A stretch of 64,000 nt of DNA from Selenomonadales bacterium 4137-cl (GCA_032334055.1 JAUOZS010000001.1:4116001-4180000), one strand, 5' to 3'. Positions 16,599-26,832 are shown, counted from the stretch's first letter. A program made the numbers and translations. The notes: generated by a model not told the origin, from the sequence alone.

Positions 16599-16850
16599 GT
16601 GGAACACGCAATCATCGTAGCCGCCTCGGTAATCGCCGCTGCGCTGGCAATCGGACTGGCCGCTTTCGGCGCCGCTATGGGCGACGGGCAGGTAACCGCC
16701 AAAGCTATCGAGGGGATGGCCAGACAGCCGGAAGCCAAAGGCACCATTCTGGTCAACATGTTCATCTCCGTCGGCTTGATCGAGTCCATTCCCATTATCG
16801 CTGCGGTTATCGCCCTGGTGCTGGTGTTTGCCAATCCGTTCATCAAGTAA
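16599..16850 (+). CDS. atpE: ATP synthase F0 subunit c
   Basis: 83-residue two-helix hairpin forming the rotor ring. The ion-carrying carboxylate is Glu62 in GLIESIPI, and the polar loop is ARQPEAKG (41-48). The position equivalent to Gln32 in Na-type c subunits is Asp29 (MGDGQ), although the Ser after Glu62 is also seen in Na-binding rings; the coupling ion is therefore not certain. GTG start with AAGGAGG 8 bases upstream. Confidence 0.96.
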   Translation: MEHAIIVAASVIAAALAIGLAAFGAAMGDGQVTAKAIEGMARQPEAKGTILVNMFISVGLIESIPIIAAVIALVLVFANPFIK

Positions 16851-16862
16851 ATGATTTTGCTG

Positions 16863-16888
16863 GGCGACGGGAGCATTTTCCCGTCGCC
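16863..16888 (+). other. Intercistronic hairpin after atpE
   Basis: GGCGACGGGA and TCCCGTCGCC with a 6-base loop and no T-run. Such a stem after the c-subunit gene could protect upstream mRNA or trim read-through so that c is made in excess. Confidence 0.6.
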
Positions 16889-16920
16889 TCCCTTAAGCCT
16901 TGCAGAGGAGGGGCAACGAC

Positions 16921-17421
16921 TTGGTTGAGTTGAATGCTACGCTGATAGCGCAAATCATAAATTTTCTGCTCTTGGCCTACATTCTGAAGAAATTTGTCTT
17001 TGGGAAGGTTCTCCAGGCGATGAGCGACCGCCAGGCGCGTATCGCCGGCAGTATTGAGTCGGCCGACCGCGAGCGGGCGGCTGCCGAGGAGCTTAAGCGC
17101 GAGTACCAGGAACAGCTCGCTCAGGCCCGGACTCAGGCCCAGACAATCGTCGAGAAGGCCACCAAGCTCGCCGAACAGGCGAAAGACGACATTATCAAGG
17201 AAGCACGGGCCGAGCACGCCCGTCTCATGAAGGAAGCCCAGGAAGAGATTGCCCGCGAGCGCGAGCGGGCCGTGGCCGAGCTCAGGAATGAGGTCGTGTC
17301 CCTGTCCATCGCCGCCGCCGGCAAAATTATCGGGCAGAACCTGGATGCCAACGCTAACGCCAAACTGGTCAGCGATTTCATCAATAATCTCGACGGACAG
17401 AAAATAGGTGGTGTCCAATGA
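16921..17421 (+). CDS. atpF: ATP synthase F0 subunit b
   Basis: 166-residue stator stalk. One N-terminal membrane helix (about residues 6-26) is followed by a long charged coiled coil rich in Glu, Lys, Arg and Ala. The start is TTG at 16921, after GAGGAGGGG at a good distance; the in-frame ATG at 16900 would add seven residues and place the ribosome site inside the gene. The stop overlaps the atpH start (ATGA). Confidence 0.94.
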   Translation: MVELNATLIAQIINFLLLAYILKKFVFGKVLQAMSDRQARIAGSIESADRERAAAEELKREYQEQLAQARTQAQTIVEKATKLAEQAKDDIIKEARAEHARLMKEAQEEIARERERAVAELRNEVVSLSIAAAGKIIGQNLDANANAKLVSDFINNLDGQKIGGVQ

Positions 17422-17984
17422 TCGCCAGCCAACTCGCCCTGAGGTACGCCGAGGCCTTGTACGAGATCGCGGCCGAGAAAGAGGCGCTCGACGGCGTGGA
17501 GAAACAGTTGGGCATCGTGGAAGAGACGCTCGTCGAATTCGGCGAACTGGCAACGCTTTTATATCATCCGCAGGTGCCGCTCGCGGCCAAGAAGGAAACG
17601 ATCACCAAGGTCTTCGGACCGCAGGTTGACGACTATGTTCGCAACTTCCTGCTCCTGCTCGTCGATAAGCGCCGTGAGACGGCGCTCCCGGCGATCATCA
17701 GGGAGTACAGGCAGTTGGCCAACAAGGCTCGCAACATCGCCGAAGCCGAAGTGACCACGGCCATGCCGCTGGCGGAGGGCGACAAACAAGCCCTGGCCGC
17801 CAAGCTGAGCGCCGTTACCGGCAAAAAGATCGTGCTCAACACCCGCGTCGACGGAAGCATCGTCGGCGGCGTGGTGGTTAAGATCGGCGACAAACTGATC
17901 GACGGCAGCGTGGTCCGTCAGCTCGAAACCCTGAAGGCGGCGCTGCTCAAGACCGAAGTGAGTAAGATTGGGGTGACTTACTGA
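17418..17984 (+). CDS. atpH: ATP synthase F1 subunit delta
   Basis: 188-residue peripheral stalk subunit joining the b dimer to the top of alpha3beta3. It has the N-terminal LALRYAEALYEIA helix and the family's C-terminal motif VDGSIVGGVVVKIGDKLIDGS. It overlaps atpF by four bases, which suggests translational coupling. Confidence 0.95.
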   Translation: MIASQLALRYAEALYEIAAEKEALDGVEKQLGIVEETLVEFGELATLLYHPQVPLAAKKETITKVFGPQVDDYVRNFLLLLVDKRRETALPAIIREYRQLANKARNIAEAEVTTAMPLAEGDKQALAAKLSAVTGKKIVLNTRVDGSIVGGVVVKIGDKLIDGSVVRQLETLKAALLKTEVSKIGVTY

Positions 17985-17986
17985 GT

Positions 17987-19522
<1,536 letters not shown>

Positions 19523-19528
19523 TAACTG

Positions 19529-20380
19529 ATGGCCAGTACTCGGGACATACGGCGCCGCATTAAGAGCGTCAAAAACATCCAGCAGATCACCAAAGCCATG
19601 AAGATGGTGGCAGCGGCCAGGCTGCGCCGGGCCCAGGAACGGGCCAACTCCAGCCGCCCCTACACCGACAAGATCCGTGAGATTCTCGCCGGCGTGGCGA
19701 GCGGAGCCAAGGAATCCGGGCATCCGCTCCTGGCGGTGCGGGAGGTCAAGCGTACGGCCTACCTCATTATCGGGGCCGACAAGGGTCTGGCGGGGGCGTA
19801 CACCTCCAATCTCCTGCGCGAGGTGCTGCCCAACGTCAGCGGCCGGGACGACGTCCATCTGCTAACCGCCGGCCGCAAGGTGCGGGATTACTTCCGGCGC
19901 AGGGGCTATACCATCGATCAGCAGTATACCGGATTTTCCGAGAAGCCGACCTATGACATAGCCGTCAGTATGGCCCGCGACGTGGCTTCGGCCTACGAGC
20001 GCGGCGAATACGACGAGGTCTATCTGGTCTACACCCGCTTCTTCTCGCCCATCAACCATAAGCCGACCACCGTGAAACTGCTGCCAGTCGACACCGATAC
20101 GGCGCACGGGGAAGAACAGCCGCGCGAGTACATCTTTGAGCCGTCGGCGGAAGAAGTGCTGGGGCTGCTGTTGCCGAAGTACCTGGAAACGGTCGTTTTC
20201 GGCGCCCTTCTCCAGTCGGCGGCCAGCGAACTGGGGGCCAGGATGACGGCCATGGGTTCGGCCACCGACAACGCCCAGGAGCTTATATCCAAGCTGGTTC
20301 TCAACTACAACAAGATTCGCCAGGCGAACATCACCCGCGAGATTTCCGAGATCGTGGGCGGCGCCGAGGCCCTCAAATAG
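19529..20380 (+). CDS. atpG: ATP synthase F1 subunit gamma
   Basis: 283-residue central rotor shaft. The N-terminal helix shows the family pattern RIKSVKNIQQITKAMKMVAA, and the C-terminal helix shows MGSATDNAQELISKLVLNYN then RQANITREISEIVGGAEAL. It lies 6 bases after atpA. Confidence 0.97.
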   Translation: MASTRDIRRRIKSVKNIQQITKAMKMVAAARLRRAQERANSSRPYTDKIREILAGVASGAKESGHPLLAVREVKRTAYLIIGADKGLAGAYTSNLLREVLPNVSGRDDVHLLTAGRKVRDYFRRRGYTIDQQYTGFSEKPTYDIAVSMARDVASAYERGEYDEVYLVYTRFFSPINHKPTTVKLLPVDTDTAHGEEQPREYIFEPSAEEVLGLLLPKYLETVVFGALLQSAASELGARMTAMGSATDNAQELISKLVLNYNKIRQANITREISEIVGGAEALK

Positions 20381-20465
20381 TAAAACGCCGCTGCCGAATG
20401 AGGCCGGGACGCCGGACGCCCGAAGGGCGCGACGCGGACGGGCCGCACGCGGCAACGAGCAGGAG
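20381..20465 (+). other. Hairpin-rich spacer between atpG and atpD
   Basis: This spacer in an otherwise tight operon is very GC-rich and folds as nested imperfect arms: GCCGC/GCGGC outside and CGCCC-GAA-GGGCG inside. It has no T-run and is probably an RNA-processing or stability element. Confidence 0.5.
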
Positions 20466-20473
20466 GGGACAGA

Positions 20474-21883
20474 ATGAACACTGGTAGAGTAATTCAAGTC
20501 ATCGGGCCTGTCGTTGACGTCGAATTTCCCCCGGAGCACCTGCCTCCGATTTATAACGCCGTCAAAATCGACGAGCAGGTCGGCGAAGTAAGAGTAAAAC
20601 TGACGGTGGAAGTCATGCAGCACCTCGGCGACAACGTCGTCCGTTGCGTGGCCATGTCGTCCACCGACGGCCTGACCCGCGGCATGAAGGCCGAGGATAC
20701 CGGCTCGCCGATCAAGGTTCCCGTAGGCAAGGGCACGCTGGGCAGGGTATTCAACGTGCTGGGCGAAACGGTCGACAACGACGACCGCCCGGTCGAAGCC
20801 GACGATTATTGGCCCATCCACCGTCCGGCTCCGTCCTTCGAGGACCAGGAGACGGCGACCACCATCCTTGAGACGGGGATCAAGGTCGTCGACCTCATCG
20901 CCCCCTACGCCAAAGGCGGCAAGATCGGCCTGTTCGGCGGCGCGGGCGTCGGCAAGACGGTTATCATCATGGAGCTTATCCGCAACATCGCCACCGAGCA
21001 CGGCGGCTTCTCGGTCTTCTCGGGCGTTGGCGAGCGCACCCGCGAAGGCAACGACCTGTGGACGGAGATGAAGGAGTCCGGGGTTATCGACAAAACCGCT
21101 CTGGTTTACGGCCAGATGAACGAGCCGCCCGGAGCGAGGATGCGCGTCGGCCTCACCGGCCTGACGGTGGCCGAATACTTCCGCGATAAGGGCGGCCAGG
21201 ACGTGCTGCTGTTCATCGACAACATCTTCCGCTTCATCCAGGCCGGCTCGGAGGTTTCGGCCCTCCTCGGCCGCATGCCGTCCGCAGTCGGTTACCAGCC
21301 CACGCTGAACACCGACGTCGGCGCCCTGCAGGAACGCATCACTTCGACCAAAAAAGGCTCGATCACATCGGTGCAGGCCGTGTACGTGCCGGCCGACGAC
21401 CTTACCGACCCGGCGCCGGCGGCGACCTTCGCCCATCTCGACGCCACCACCGTTCTCTCGCGTCAGATTTCCGAGCTGGGCATCTATCCGGCGGTCGATC
21501 CTCTCGACTCAACCTCGAGGATTCTCGACCCCCACGTAATCGGCCAGGAGCACTACGAAGTGGCCCGCGGCGTGCAGGAAGTGCTGCAGCGCTACAAGGA
21601 GCTGCAGGACATCATCGCCATCCTCGGCATGGAGGAGCTCTCCGACGACGACAAGCTCACCGTGTCCCGGGCCCGCAAGATCCAGCGCTTCCTGAGCCAG
21701 CCCTTCTTCGTGGCCGAAGCGTTCACCGGCACGCCGGGCAAATACGTGCCCCTCAAGGAGACTATCCGCGGCTTCAAGGAAATCCTCGCCGGCAAGCACG
21801 ACGATCTGCCTGAGCAAGCCTTCTTTATGTGTGGCCCAATCGAAGATGTGGTGGAAAAGGCGCGCCAGATCAAGGGGGAATAA
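20474..21883 (+). CDS. atpD: ATP synthase F1 subunit beta
   Basis: 469-residue catalytic subunit. Walker A is GGAGVGKT, the catalytic-Glu loop is GVGERTREGNDL, Walker B is LLFIDNIFRF, and SALLGRMPSAVGYQPTL includes the DELSEED-preceding region of the family. AGGAGGGG precedes the ATG. Confidence 0.98.
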   Translation: MNTGRVIQVIGPVVDVEFPPEHLPPIYNAVKIDEQVGEVRVKLTVEVMQHLGDNVVRCVAMSSTDGLTRGMKAEDTGSPIKVPVGKGTLGRVFNVLGETVDNDDRPVEADDYWPIHRPAPSFEDQETATTILETGIKVVDLIAPYAKGGKIGLFGGAGVGKTVIIMELIRNIATEHGGFSVFSGVGERTREGNDLWTEMKESGVIDKTALVYGQMNEPPGARMRVGLTGLTVAEYFRDKGGQDVLLFIDNIFRFIQAGSEVSALLGRMPSAVGYQPTLNTDVGALQERITSTKKGSITSVQAVYVPADDLTDPAPAATFAHLDATTVLSRQISELGIYPAVDPLDSTSRILDPHVIGQEHYEVARGVQEVLQRYKELQDIIAILGMEELSDDDKLTVSRARKIQRFLSQPFFVAEAFTGTPGKYVPLKETIRGFKEILAGKHDDLPEQAFFMCGPIEDVVEKARQIKGE

Positions 21884-21886
21884 GCT

Positions 21887-22306
21887 GTGGCCAATACCAT
21901 CCGGCTTGATATCGTCACCCCTGAACGCATCGTCTATTCCGACGACGTCAATATGGTGATCGCCCGGGCCACCGACGGCGATATCGGCATCCTGCCCGGA
22001 CATGCCCCGCTGGTGGCCGGCATGGACATCTGGCCGCTCCGGGTTATCAAGGACGAGGGTGAGCGCCAGATATCCGTGTGTGGCGGGTTTATCGAGGTCC
22101 GGCCCGACAAGGTTACTGTCCTGGCGTCCTGTGCCGAGCTGCCCGACGAGATCGACGTCAAGCGGGCCGAAGCTGCACGCGCCAGAGCCGAAGGCCGCAT
22201 CAAGGACGCCACCCCCAATGTCGACATGGCCAGGGCCGAAGCCGCCCTGCGACGGGCGATAATTCGCCTGCGGGTGGCCGAAGGCGGCAAAACACGGGAT
22301 ATTTGA
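21887..22306 (+). CDS. atpC: ATP synthase F1 subunit epsilon
   Basis: 139-residue rotor foot and inhibitor subunit. The N-terminal beta-sandwich includes GDIGILPGHAPLVAGMDIWP, and the C-terminal helical hairpin is charged. The start is GTG, three bases after the atpD stop, with AAGGGGG upstream. It is the last gene of the operon and is followed by a terminator. Confidence 0.95.
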   Translation: MANTIRLDIVTPERIVYSDDVNMVIARATDGDIGILPGHAPLVAGMDIWPLRVIKDEGERQISVCGGFIEVRPDKVTVLASCAELPDEIDVKRAEAARARAEGRIKDATPNVDMARAEAALRRAIIRLRVAEGGKTRDI

Positions 22307-22318
22307 GCATAACGCAAG

Positions 22319-22344
22319 GCCGGGGATAACCTCCCCGGCTTTTT
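22319..22344 (+). terminator. Terminator of the ATP synthase operon
   Basis: GCCGGGGA and TCCCCGGC around TAACC, followed by TTTTT. Confidence 0.93.
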
Positions 22345-22427
22345 GTATTCTAAGCAGCGCCAATAATTACATGCATAGCTCCCCTAAAAACTGGCAAGAA
22401 TAAGCTTAGAGAAGGATGGGGAGTAGT

Positions 22428-23189
22428 ATGCGCAGAAGTATTTGCTATGCGTTGATGGCCGGCTTCCTTTTTTTGTCGCTGTTCGTCTGGGTCCAAGCGG
22501 GCGACGCTGTCCACGCCACGCGGGTCGGGTTACTCAGCGAGGCCATGGAAGCCACCGGGGCGGTGACGGAAACCGTCGCTTTCAACGCTTGGTCGGAGTT
22601 GCCTGATGCCGAGCTGAGCGATGACGAACTAAAGCGCGTTGTCCGGGCGTCGATGGCGAAGCTGGGTTACGCTAAGGGACAATACGACCTAAAGCTGACC
22701 CGCAGCGAGCGCCATCGCCTCGTCAGGGCGGAGGCATCCGGCTCCGGCCGTCGTATCGCCGTCATTGCCCAAATCGTCTATCCTGTCTGGGACAGGAAAA
22801 GACCCGAGGCGTACCTGGTGGTCAACACCGAGTCTCAGGCTGCGGAGGCCGACATCTCCCTGCTTCGCAGCCGGGTAGCCGACGCCGGAGCCTGCGGCGG
22901 AGGCAGCGCGCGGATATCCACTTGCCTGGTGGGCTGGCTTGATGGTAAACTAGATAAGGAAAAGTGGCCAGAAAAACTACATGCGGCCGGACAAGTCCTC
23001 GGCGCAACGGACGCCGAACTGACCGTCCAGCCGGGATACGCCGGCATGACGGGGTTTTCCCCCGAGCTGCCGGAAAGCATCGTCGTAGGCGACAAGCGGA
23101 TCAACATTAATCTTGCCATCCGCTACAGCCCTTACGACAACCGCACCTATGTAGTCATCGCCTCGCCGGTGATAACCGGCGAATATTAG
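22428..23189 (+). CDS. ywmB: YwmB family exported protein
   Basis: 253-residue protein with a signal peptide (MRRSICYALMAGFLFLSLF through about residue 29). It matches the YwmB family (TATA-box-binding-protein-like fold), an exported protein of unknown activity. The call rests on weak sequence similarity plus exact gene order: atpC-ywmB-murA-spoIID as in B. subtilis. ATG 22428 follows GGATGGGGAG; ATG 22416 lies inside that ribosome site. Confidence 0.75.
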   Translation: MRRSICYALMAGFLFLSLFVWVQAGDAVHATRVGLLSEAMEATGAVTETVAFNAWSELPDAELSDDELKRVVRASMAKLGYAKGQYDLKLTRSERHRLVRAEASGSGRRIAVIAQIVYPVWDRKRPEAYLVVNTESQAAEADISLLRSRVADAGACGGGSARISTCLVGWLDGKLDKEKWPEKLHAAGQVLGATDAELTVQPGYAGMTGFSPELPESIVVGDKRININLAIRYSPYDNRTYVVIASPVITGEY

Positions 23190-23213
23190 CAGCAAGCGGT
23201 GGGAGGAAAGTAA

Positions 23214-24470
23214 GTGGAAAGACTGATAGTCAGCGGGGGGAAAAGACTGTCCGGCAGCGTTAAGATCAGTGGCGCCAAGAACGCCGTGTTGCCGATAATC
23301 GCGGCCTCGCTACTGGGGACGACGACCAGCAGGCTGGAGGAGATACCCGCCCTCGAGGACGTTGGGACGATCAGCGAGGTGCTGGGGCATCTCGGCGTAG
23401 CCGTCTCGAAAGAAGAGGAAGGAACGCTGATCGTTGACAGCGCCGGCCTCTCCTGCTGCGAAGCGCCCTACGAGCTTGTCCGCAAAATGCGGGCATCCTT
23501 CCTCGTAATGGGTCCTCTCCTCGCCAGAGCCGGTCAGGCGCGCATTTCCCTGCCGGGCGGCTGCGCTATCGGCACCAGGCCGATCGATCTTCACCTCAAG
23601 GGATTCGAGGCTCTGGGGGCGGAAATCGTCCTCGGTCACGGTTATATCGAAGCCCGGACGAAGCAGCGGCTGAAAGGGGCGCGGATCTATCTCGACTTTC
23701 CCAGCGTCGGCGCTACCGAGAACATCATGATGGCCGCTTCTCTGGCCGAAGGGCAGACAATCCTCGAAAATCCCGCCGAAGAGCCGGAAATCGTCGACCT
23801 GGCCAACTACCTCAACACCATGGGAGCGAGGATCCGCGGCGCGGGGACCAATGTCATCCGCATCGAGGGGGTCAAAGAACTAAAAGGCACCACCCATGCC
23901 GTTATCCCTGACCGGATCGAAGCCGGCACCTACATGGTGGCAGCGGCGATCACCGGCGGCGACGTCTGGTTGGAGAGCGCCCTGTCCGAGCATCTCAAGC
24001 CGGTCACCGCCAAGCTTAAGGAAGCGGGCGTGACGATCGAAGAAAAGATCGACGGGGTGATGGTCCGCGGCACGGCATCGGTCAAGGCGGTGGACGTCAA
24101 AACTCTCCCCTATCCCGGATTCCCCACCGACATGCAGTCTCAGTTTATGACACTGATGACGGTGGCCAACGGCACGAGCGTAATCACCGAGACGGTGTTC
24201 GAGAACCGCTTCATGCATGTGGACGAACTCAAGCGCATGGGGGCGAGCATTAAGATCGAAGGCCGCAGCGCGATTGTGGAGGGGGTGCCCAAACTGACCG
24301 GCTGCCCGGTCAAGGCGACCGACCTCAGGGCCGGCGCGGCGCTGGTGCTGGCGGGCCTGGTGGCTGACGGCAAAACCGAGATAAGCTGCATTCATCATAT
24401 TGATCGCGGTTATGAGGATATTGTCGGCAAACTGACCAACCTGGGCGCGGATATCGTCCGGGTGGGATAA
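23214..24470 (+). CDS. murA: UDP-N-acetylglucosamine 1-carboxyvinyltransferase
   Basis: First committed enzyme of peptidoglycan synthesis, transferring enolpyruvate from PEP to UDP-GlcNAc. The 418-residue product has the active-site Cys117 in LPGGCAIGTRPIDLHLKG, the fosfomycin target. The N-terminal GGKRLSGSVKISGAKNAVLP contains the conserved Lys and Asn. GTG start with GGGAGG upstream. In Firmicutes the copy next to spoIID corresponds to MurAA, the main form. Confidence 0.96.
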   Translation: MERLIVSGGKRLSGSVKISGAKNAVLPIIAASLLGTTTSRLEEIPALEDVGTISEVLGHLGVAVSKEEEGTLIVDSAGLSCCEAPYELVRKMRASFLVMGPLLARAGQARISLPGGCAIGTRPIDLHLKGFEALGAEIVLGHGYIEARTKQRLKGARIYLDFPSVGATENIMMAASLAEGQTILENPAEEPEIVDLANYLNTMGARIRGAGTNVIRIEGVKELKGTTHAVIPDRIEAGTYMVAAAITGGDVWLESALSEHLKPVTAKLKEAGVTIEEKIDGVMVRGTASVKAVDVKTLPYPGFPTDMQSQFMTLMTVANGTSVITETVFENRFMHVDELKRMGASIKIEGRSAIVEGVPKLTGCPVKATDLRAGAALVLAGLVADGKTEISCIHHIDRGYEDIVGKLTNLGADIVRVG

Positions 24471-24483
24471 ATGGAAGTAATAA

Positions 24484-24509
24484 GGGGCGGCCGGAGGGCC
24501 GCTCCTTTA
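24484..24509 (+). terminator. Terminator-like hairpin after murA
   Basis: GGGCGGCC and GGCCGCTCC around GGAG, with a short TTT tail. Confidence 0.6.
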
Positions 24510-24514
24510 GCTTG

Positions 24515-24543
24515 TCATATAATGCTAACCCCTCGCATATGAT
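24515..24543 (+). promoter_or_regulatory. Predicted sigma-E (mother-cell) promoter of spoIID
   Basis: TCATATA, a 14-base spacer, and CATATGAT resemble the sigma-E consensus KMATATT-N14/15-CATACAMT. spoIID is a sigma-E gene in B. subtilis. The start codon is 29 bases downstream. Confidence 0.55.
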
Positions 24544-24571
24544 TGGACACATAAGTGCGGGAGGGGCGGGC

Positions 24572-25564
24572 GTGAAAAAGGTGTTGGCGCTGACCGTAGT
24601 GCTTGTCATCGTCGTTGTCATCGTGATCCCCGCCGTGGTGCTCTATGGTTTGGGCGGTCCTGCGGGAACGCGGTCGACGGGCATCAGGAAAGGCGAGGAC
24701 ATCCCGATCAGGGTTTATCTTCACGACCAGGACCGGATCGTGGAAATGAGCCTGGAAGAGTATGTAAAAGGCATGGTGGCGGCCGAGATGCCGGCCGAGT
24801 TCGAGCTTGAGGCCCTTAAGGCCCAGGCGGTGGCGGGCAGAACGTATGCAGTCAAACAGATGGCGCTGTTTGGCGGCGGCGGGTTGGCGAACCGGCCGGG
24901 AGCCGACGTTAGCACGAATCCTGCCGAAAGCCAGGCGTGGATGAGCACTCTCCAACTGCGCGACAGATGGGGTCCGTTTGCATTTGACCGCTACTGGGCC
25001 AAAATCGGCCGGGCGGTCGAGGAAACGCGAGGACTGATCGCGACCTATAACAGCGAGCCAATCAACGCCGTCTTTCATTCCACCAGCGGCGAGCGTACGG
25101 CTTCCGCACAAGAGGTGTGGGGATTTGACTATCCCTATCTCAGAAGCGTGGTCTGCACCTGGGACAAAAAGTCGCCCCGCTACAGCGACAGCCGGGAATA
25201 CAGCTTAGTCGAACTCGAGCAGCGCCTCGGCTCGGATGCCGGGGTTGTGGCGGCCGCCCAGGGCGGCGGCGGATCGGTTGCCCAGATTATCGACCGGACC
25301 GAGTCCGGCCGGGTATCAAAGGCCAGGGTGGGCAGCAAAACATTCTCCGGTCTCGACCTCCGCAAGAAGCTCGAGCTGCGTTCGGCCAATTTCACCATGG
25401 AATCCAAGGACGGCAAGGTGGTATTCAAGACCACCGGCTACGGCCACGGCGTGGGCATGTGCCAATACGGCGCGAACGGCATGGCCAAGGAAGGCAGGAG
25501 CTTTCGCGACATCCTGACCTATTACTACACCGGCGTCAAGATCGCCAGCATCCACGAATCGTAA
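24572..25564 (+). CDS. spoIID: Stage II sporulation protein D (SpoIID lytic transglycosylase)
   Basis: 330-residue mother-cell membrane enzyme that cleaves septal peptidoglycan during engulfment. One N-terminal membrane anchor (about residues 5-27) is followed by the SpoIID domain. MSLEEYVKGMVAAEMPAEFE holds the proposed catalytic Glu, then LKAQAVAGRTYA, HSTSGERTASAQEVWG, and GYGHGVGMCQYGANGMA near the C-terminus. I chose GTG 24572, which follows GGGAGGGG and gives MKKVLALTVV; the longer reading from 24512 would run through the predicted promoter. Confidence 0.93.
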   Translation: MKKVLALTVVLVIVVVIVIPAVVLYGLGGPAGTRSTGIRKGEDIPIRVYLHDQDRIVEMSLEEYVKGMVAAEMPAEFELEALKAQAVAGRTYAVKQMALFGGGGLANRPGADVSTNPAESQAWMSTLQLRDRWGPFAFDRYWAKIGRAVEETRGLIATYNSEPINAVFHSTSGERTASAQEVWGFDYPYLRSVVCTWDKKSPRYSDSREYSLVELEQRLGSDAGVVAAAQGGGGSVAQIIDRTESGRVSKARVGSKTFSGLDLRKKLELRSANFTMESKDGKVVFKTTGYGHGVGMCQYGANGMAKEGRSFRDILTYYYTGVKIASIHES

Positions 25565-25595
25565 ATGCAGCGAGCAGTCTGTATAGGCCATTCAG

Positions 25596-25692
25596 ACCCC
25601 CCGGATACGAGGCGGCCCGGGCATGCGAGCGAGGCGTACTTGAGATGTACGGCGAGCGAGCACGCGCAGGGCCGAGAAAGTAGACGGGGGGT
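25596..25692. repeat. Large imperfect intergenic palindrome with GTAC core (copy A)
   Basis: Outer arms ACCCCCCG and CGGGGGGT enclose GGCCC/GGGCC, then GCATGC/GCACGC, then a core CGTAC-TTGAGAT-GTACG at 25635-25651. The symmetric internal loops both carry the direct repeat GCGAGCGAG. Two related GTAC-core structures occur at 28887-29001 and near 37176-37190. Confidence 0.55.
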
Positions 25693-25718
25693 TACCAATG
25701 GCTGAAAAAGGGAATAAT
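25690..25718 (+). promoter_or_regulatory. Predicted sigma-F (forespore) promoter of the spoIIQ-like gene
   Basis: GGTTA, a 15-base spacer, and GGGAATAAT, which fits the sigma-F -10 pattern GGnnAnAnT exactly; the -35 differs from GYWTA at one base. B. subtilis spoIIQ is sigma-F dependent. Confidence 0.5.
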
Positions 25719-25739
25719 GGGATTGTGAGGTGATTTACA

Positions 25740-26450
25740 ATGCCCATTAAACCCTGGCCGGAAGATCTTTTTGCAGAATTAAAGCGGCTTGGTGAGCGGC
25801 GGACATGGACGGCGGCGCGTCCGGTGTACGTCGCTACCGGACTGGTCATCATGGCCTCCATACTCATGCTGGTTGTGGTCAGCGGCGTCAGGCAGCCGGC
25901 CGTGCCGGTCCCCACAGCCCCGCAAATCAGCCGGGAGGCGCCCTCGGCGACGGCGGTACGCCAGTTGAAGCCTGCGGGAGGCGCGGCGGAGGTGCAGGCG
26001 GCTGACCCTCAACAGGTTAAGCAGGCAGTGGAGCGGAGCTCCGGACCGCTCACGCCCGGCAACAAGCCCCATAGACCTGTTGCCGGGGCGGTGACGGTGG
26101 GCTTCGGCTGGCAGCTTCACCCTTCGTATGGCGACTGGCGCTACCATCCTGGCGTCGATATCGCCGCGCCGGCCGGCGGCGGCGTAAAGGCGATGCTGGG
26201 CGGCCGGGTAACGGAGATTTATAAGGACAGGCAGTACGGCCTGTCCGTGACGGTGGCCGGCGGCGGTTACACCGTCCATTACGGATCGCTGGCTTCCGTC
26301 GCCGTCGCCAAAGATCAGCAGCTTTTTGCCGGTACTTCCATAGGCAGCGTCGGTGAGGCGCCCCACGAGCGCTTTCCTCATCTCCACCTGGCGGTAAAAA
26401 ACGGCGATAACTATGTCGATCCTCAGGAAATATTGGTAAAATGCGAATAG
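25740..26450 (+). CDS. spoIIQ: M23 family metallopeptidase, SpoIIQ-like
   Basis: 236-residue membrane-anchored LytM-domain protein (membrane helix about residues 30-49, linker, M23 domain from about residue 115). SpoIIQ in the forespore binds SpoIIIAH across the septum during engulfment. The zinc ligands are complete: His136 and Asp140 in HPGVD, and His214 and His216 in HLH. B. subtilis SpoIIQ lacks an intact site, whereas clostridial forms keep it, so this one may be an active endopeptidase. Position between spoIID and spoIIID supports the call. GAGGTGAT precedes the ATG. Confidence 0.85.
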   Translation: MPIKPWPEDLFAELKRLGERRTWTAARPVYVATGLVIMASILMLVVVSGVRQPAVPVPTAPQISREAPSATAVRQLKPAGGAAEVQAADPQQVKQAVERSSGPLTPGNKPHRPVAGAVTVGFGWQLHPSYGDWRYHPGVDIAAPAGGGVKAMLGGRVTEIYKDRQYGLSVTVAGGGYTVHYGSLASVAVAKDQQLFAGTSIGSVGEAPHERFPHLHLAVKNGDNYVDPQEILVKCE

Positions 26451-26483
26451 CCTTTTTCCGCCCGCCTGCCCCGTCAGCGGCCG

Positions 26484-26518
26484 AAAATGCGTGACATGTC
26501 ACGCATTTTTTTATTTTG
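26484..26518 (+). terminator. Terminator after the spoIIQ-like gene
   Basis: A 26-base perfect palindrome centred on GTGACATGTCAC, flanked by AAAATGC and GCATTTT and followed by more T residues. Confidence 0.88.
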
Positions 26519-26565
26519 TCCGCATATACATGGTAGCAAACGGAGGGCGAGGGGGAAATTGGGAT

Positions 26566-26832
26566 ATGAAGGACTATATCCGCAAGCGGGTGCTGGACAT
26601 CTGTAATCACATACTCGATAGCAAGCATACGGTAAGACAGACGGCAACCGTTTTCGGGGTGAGCAAAAGCACCGTACATAAAGATATGATAGAGCGACTG
26701 CCCACCATCAACAAGCGCCTGGCGAACAAGGTGCGCCACATACTGGAGATCAACAAGGCCGAACGCCACATTCGCGGCGGCGAGGCGACCAGGAAGAAGT
26801 ATAAAGATGGCAAAGAAAATAGTGAGAAATAA
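26566..26832 (+). CDS. spoIIID: Sporulation transcriptional regulator SpoIIID
   Basis: 88-residue mother-cell DNA-binding protein acting between sigma-E and sigma-K. The helix-turn-helix spans about residues 21-42 (HTVRQTATVFGVSKSTVHKD), followed by the basic C-terminal helix ANKVRHILEINKAERHIRGG. The chosen ATG gives the canonical MKDYI start; the earlier in-frame start at 26491 lies inside the upstream terminator. A possible sigma-E -10, CATATACA, sits at 26523-26530. mbl follows, as in B. subtilis. Confidence 0.95.
   Translation: MKDYIRKRVLDICNHILDSKHTVRQTATVFGVSKSTVHKDMIERLPTINKRLANKVRHILEINKAERHIRGGEATRKKYKDGKENSEK

Noticed and set aside
25697..25732. Tiny 11-codon ORF (ATGGCTGAAAAAGGG...) before the spoIIQ-like gene
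   Set aside because: It has no good ribosome site and coincides with the predicted sigma-F promoter; coding is unlikely.
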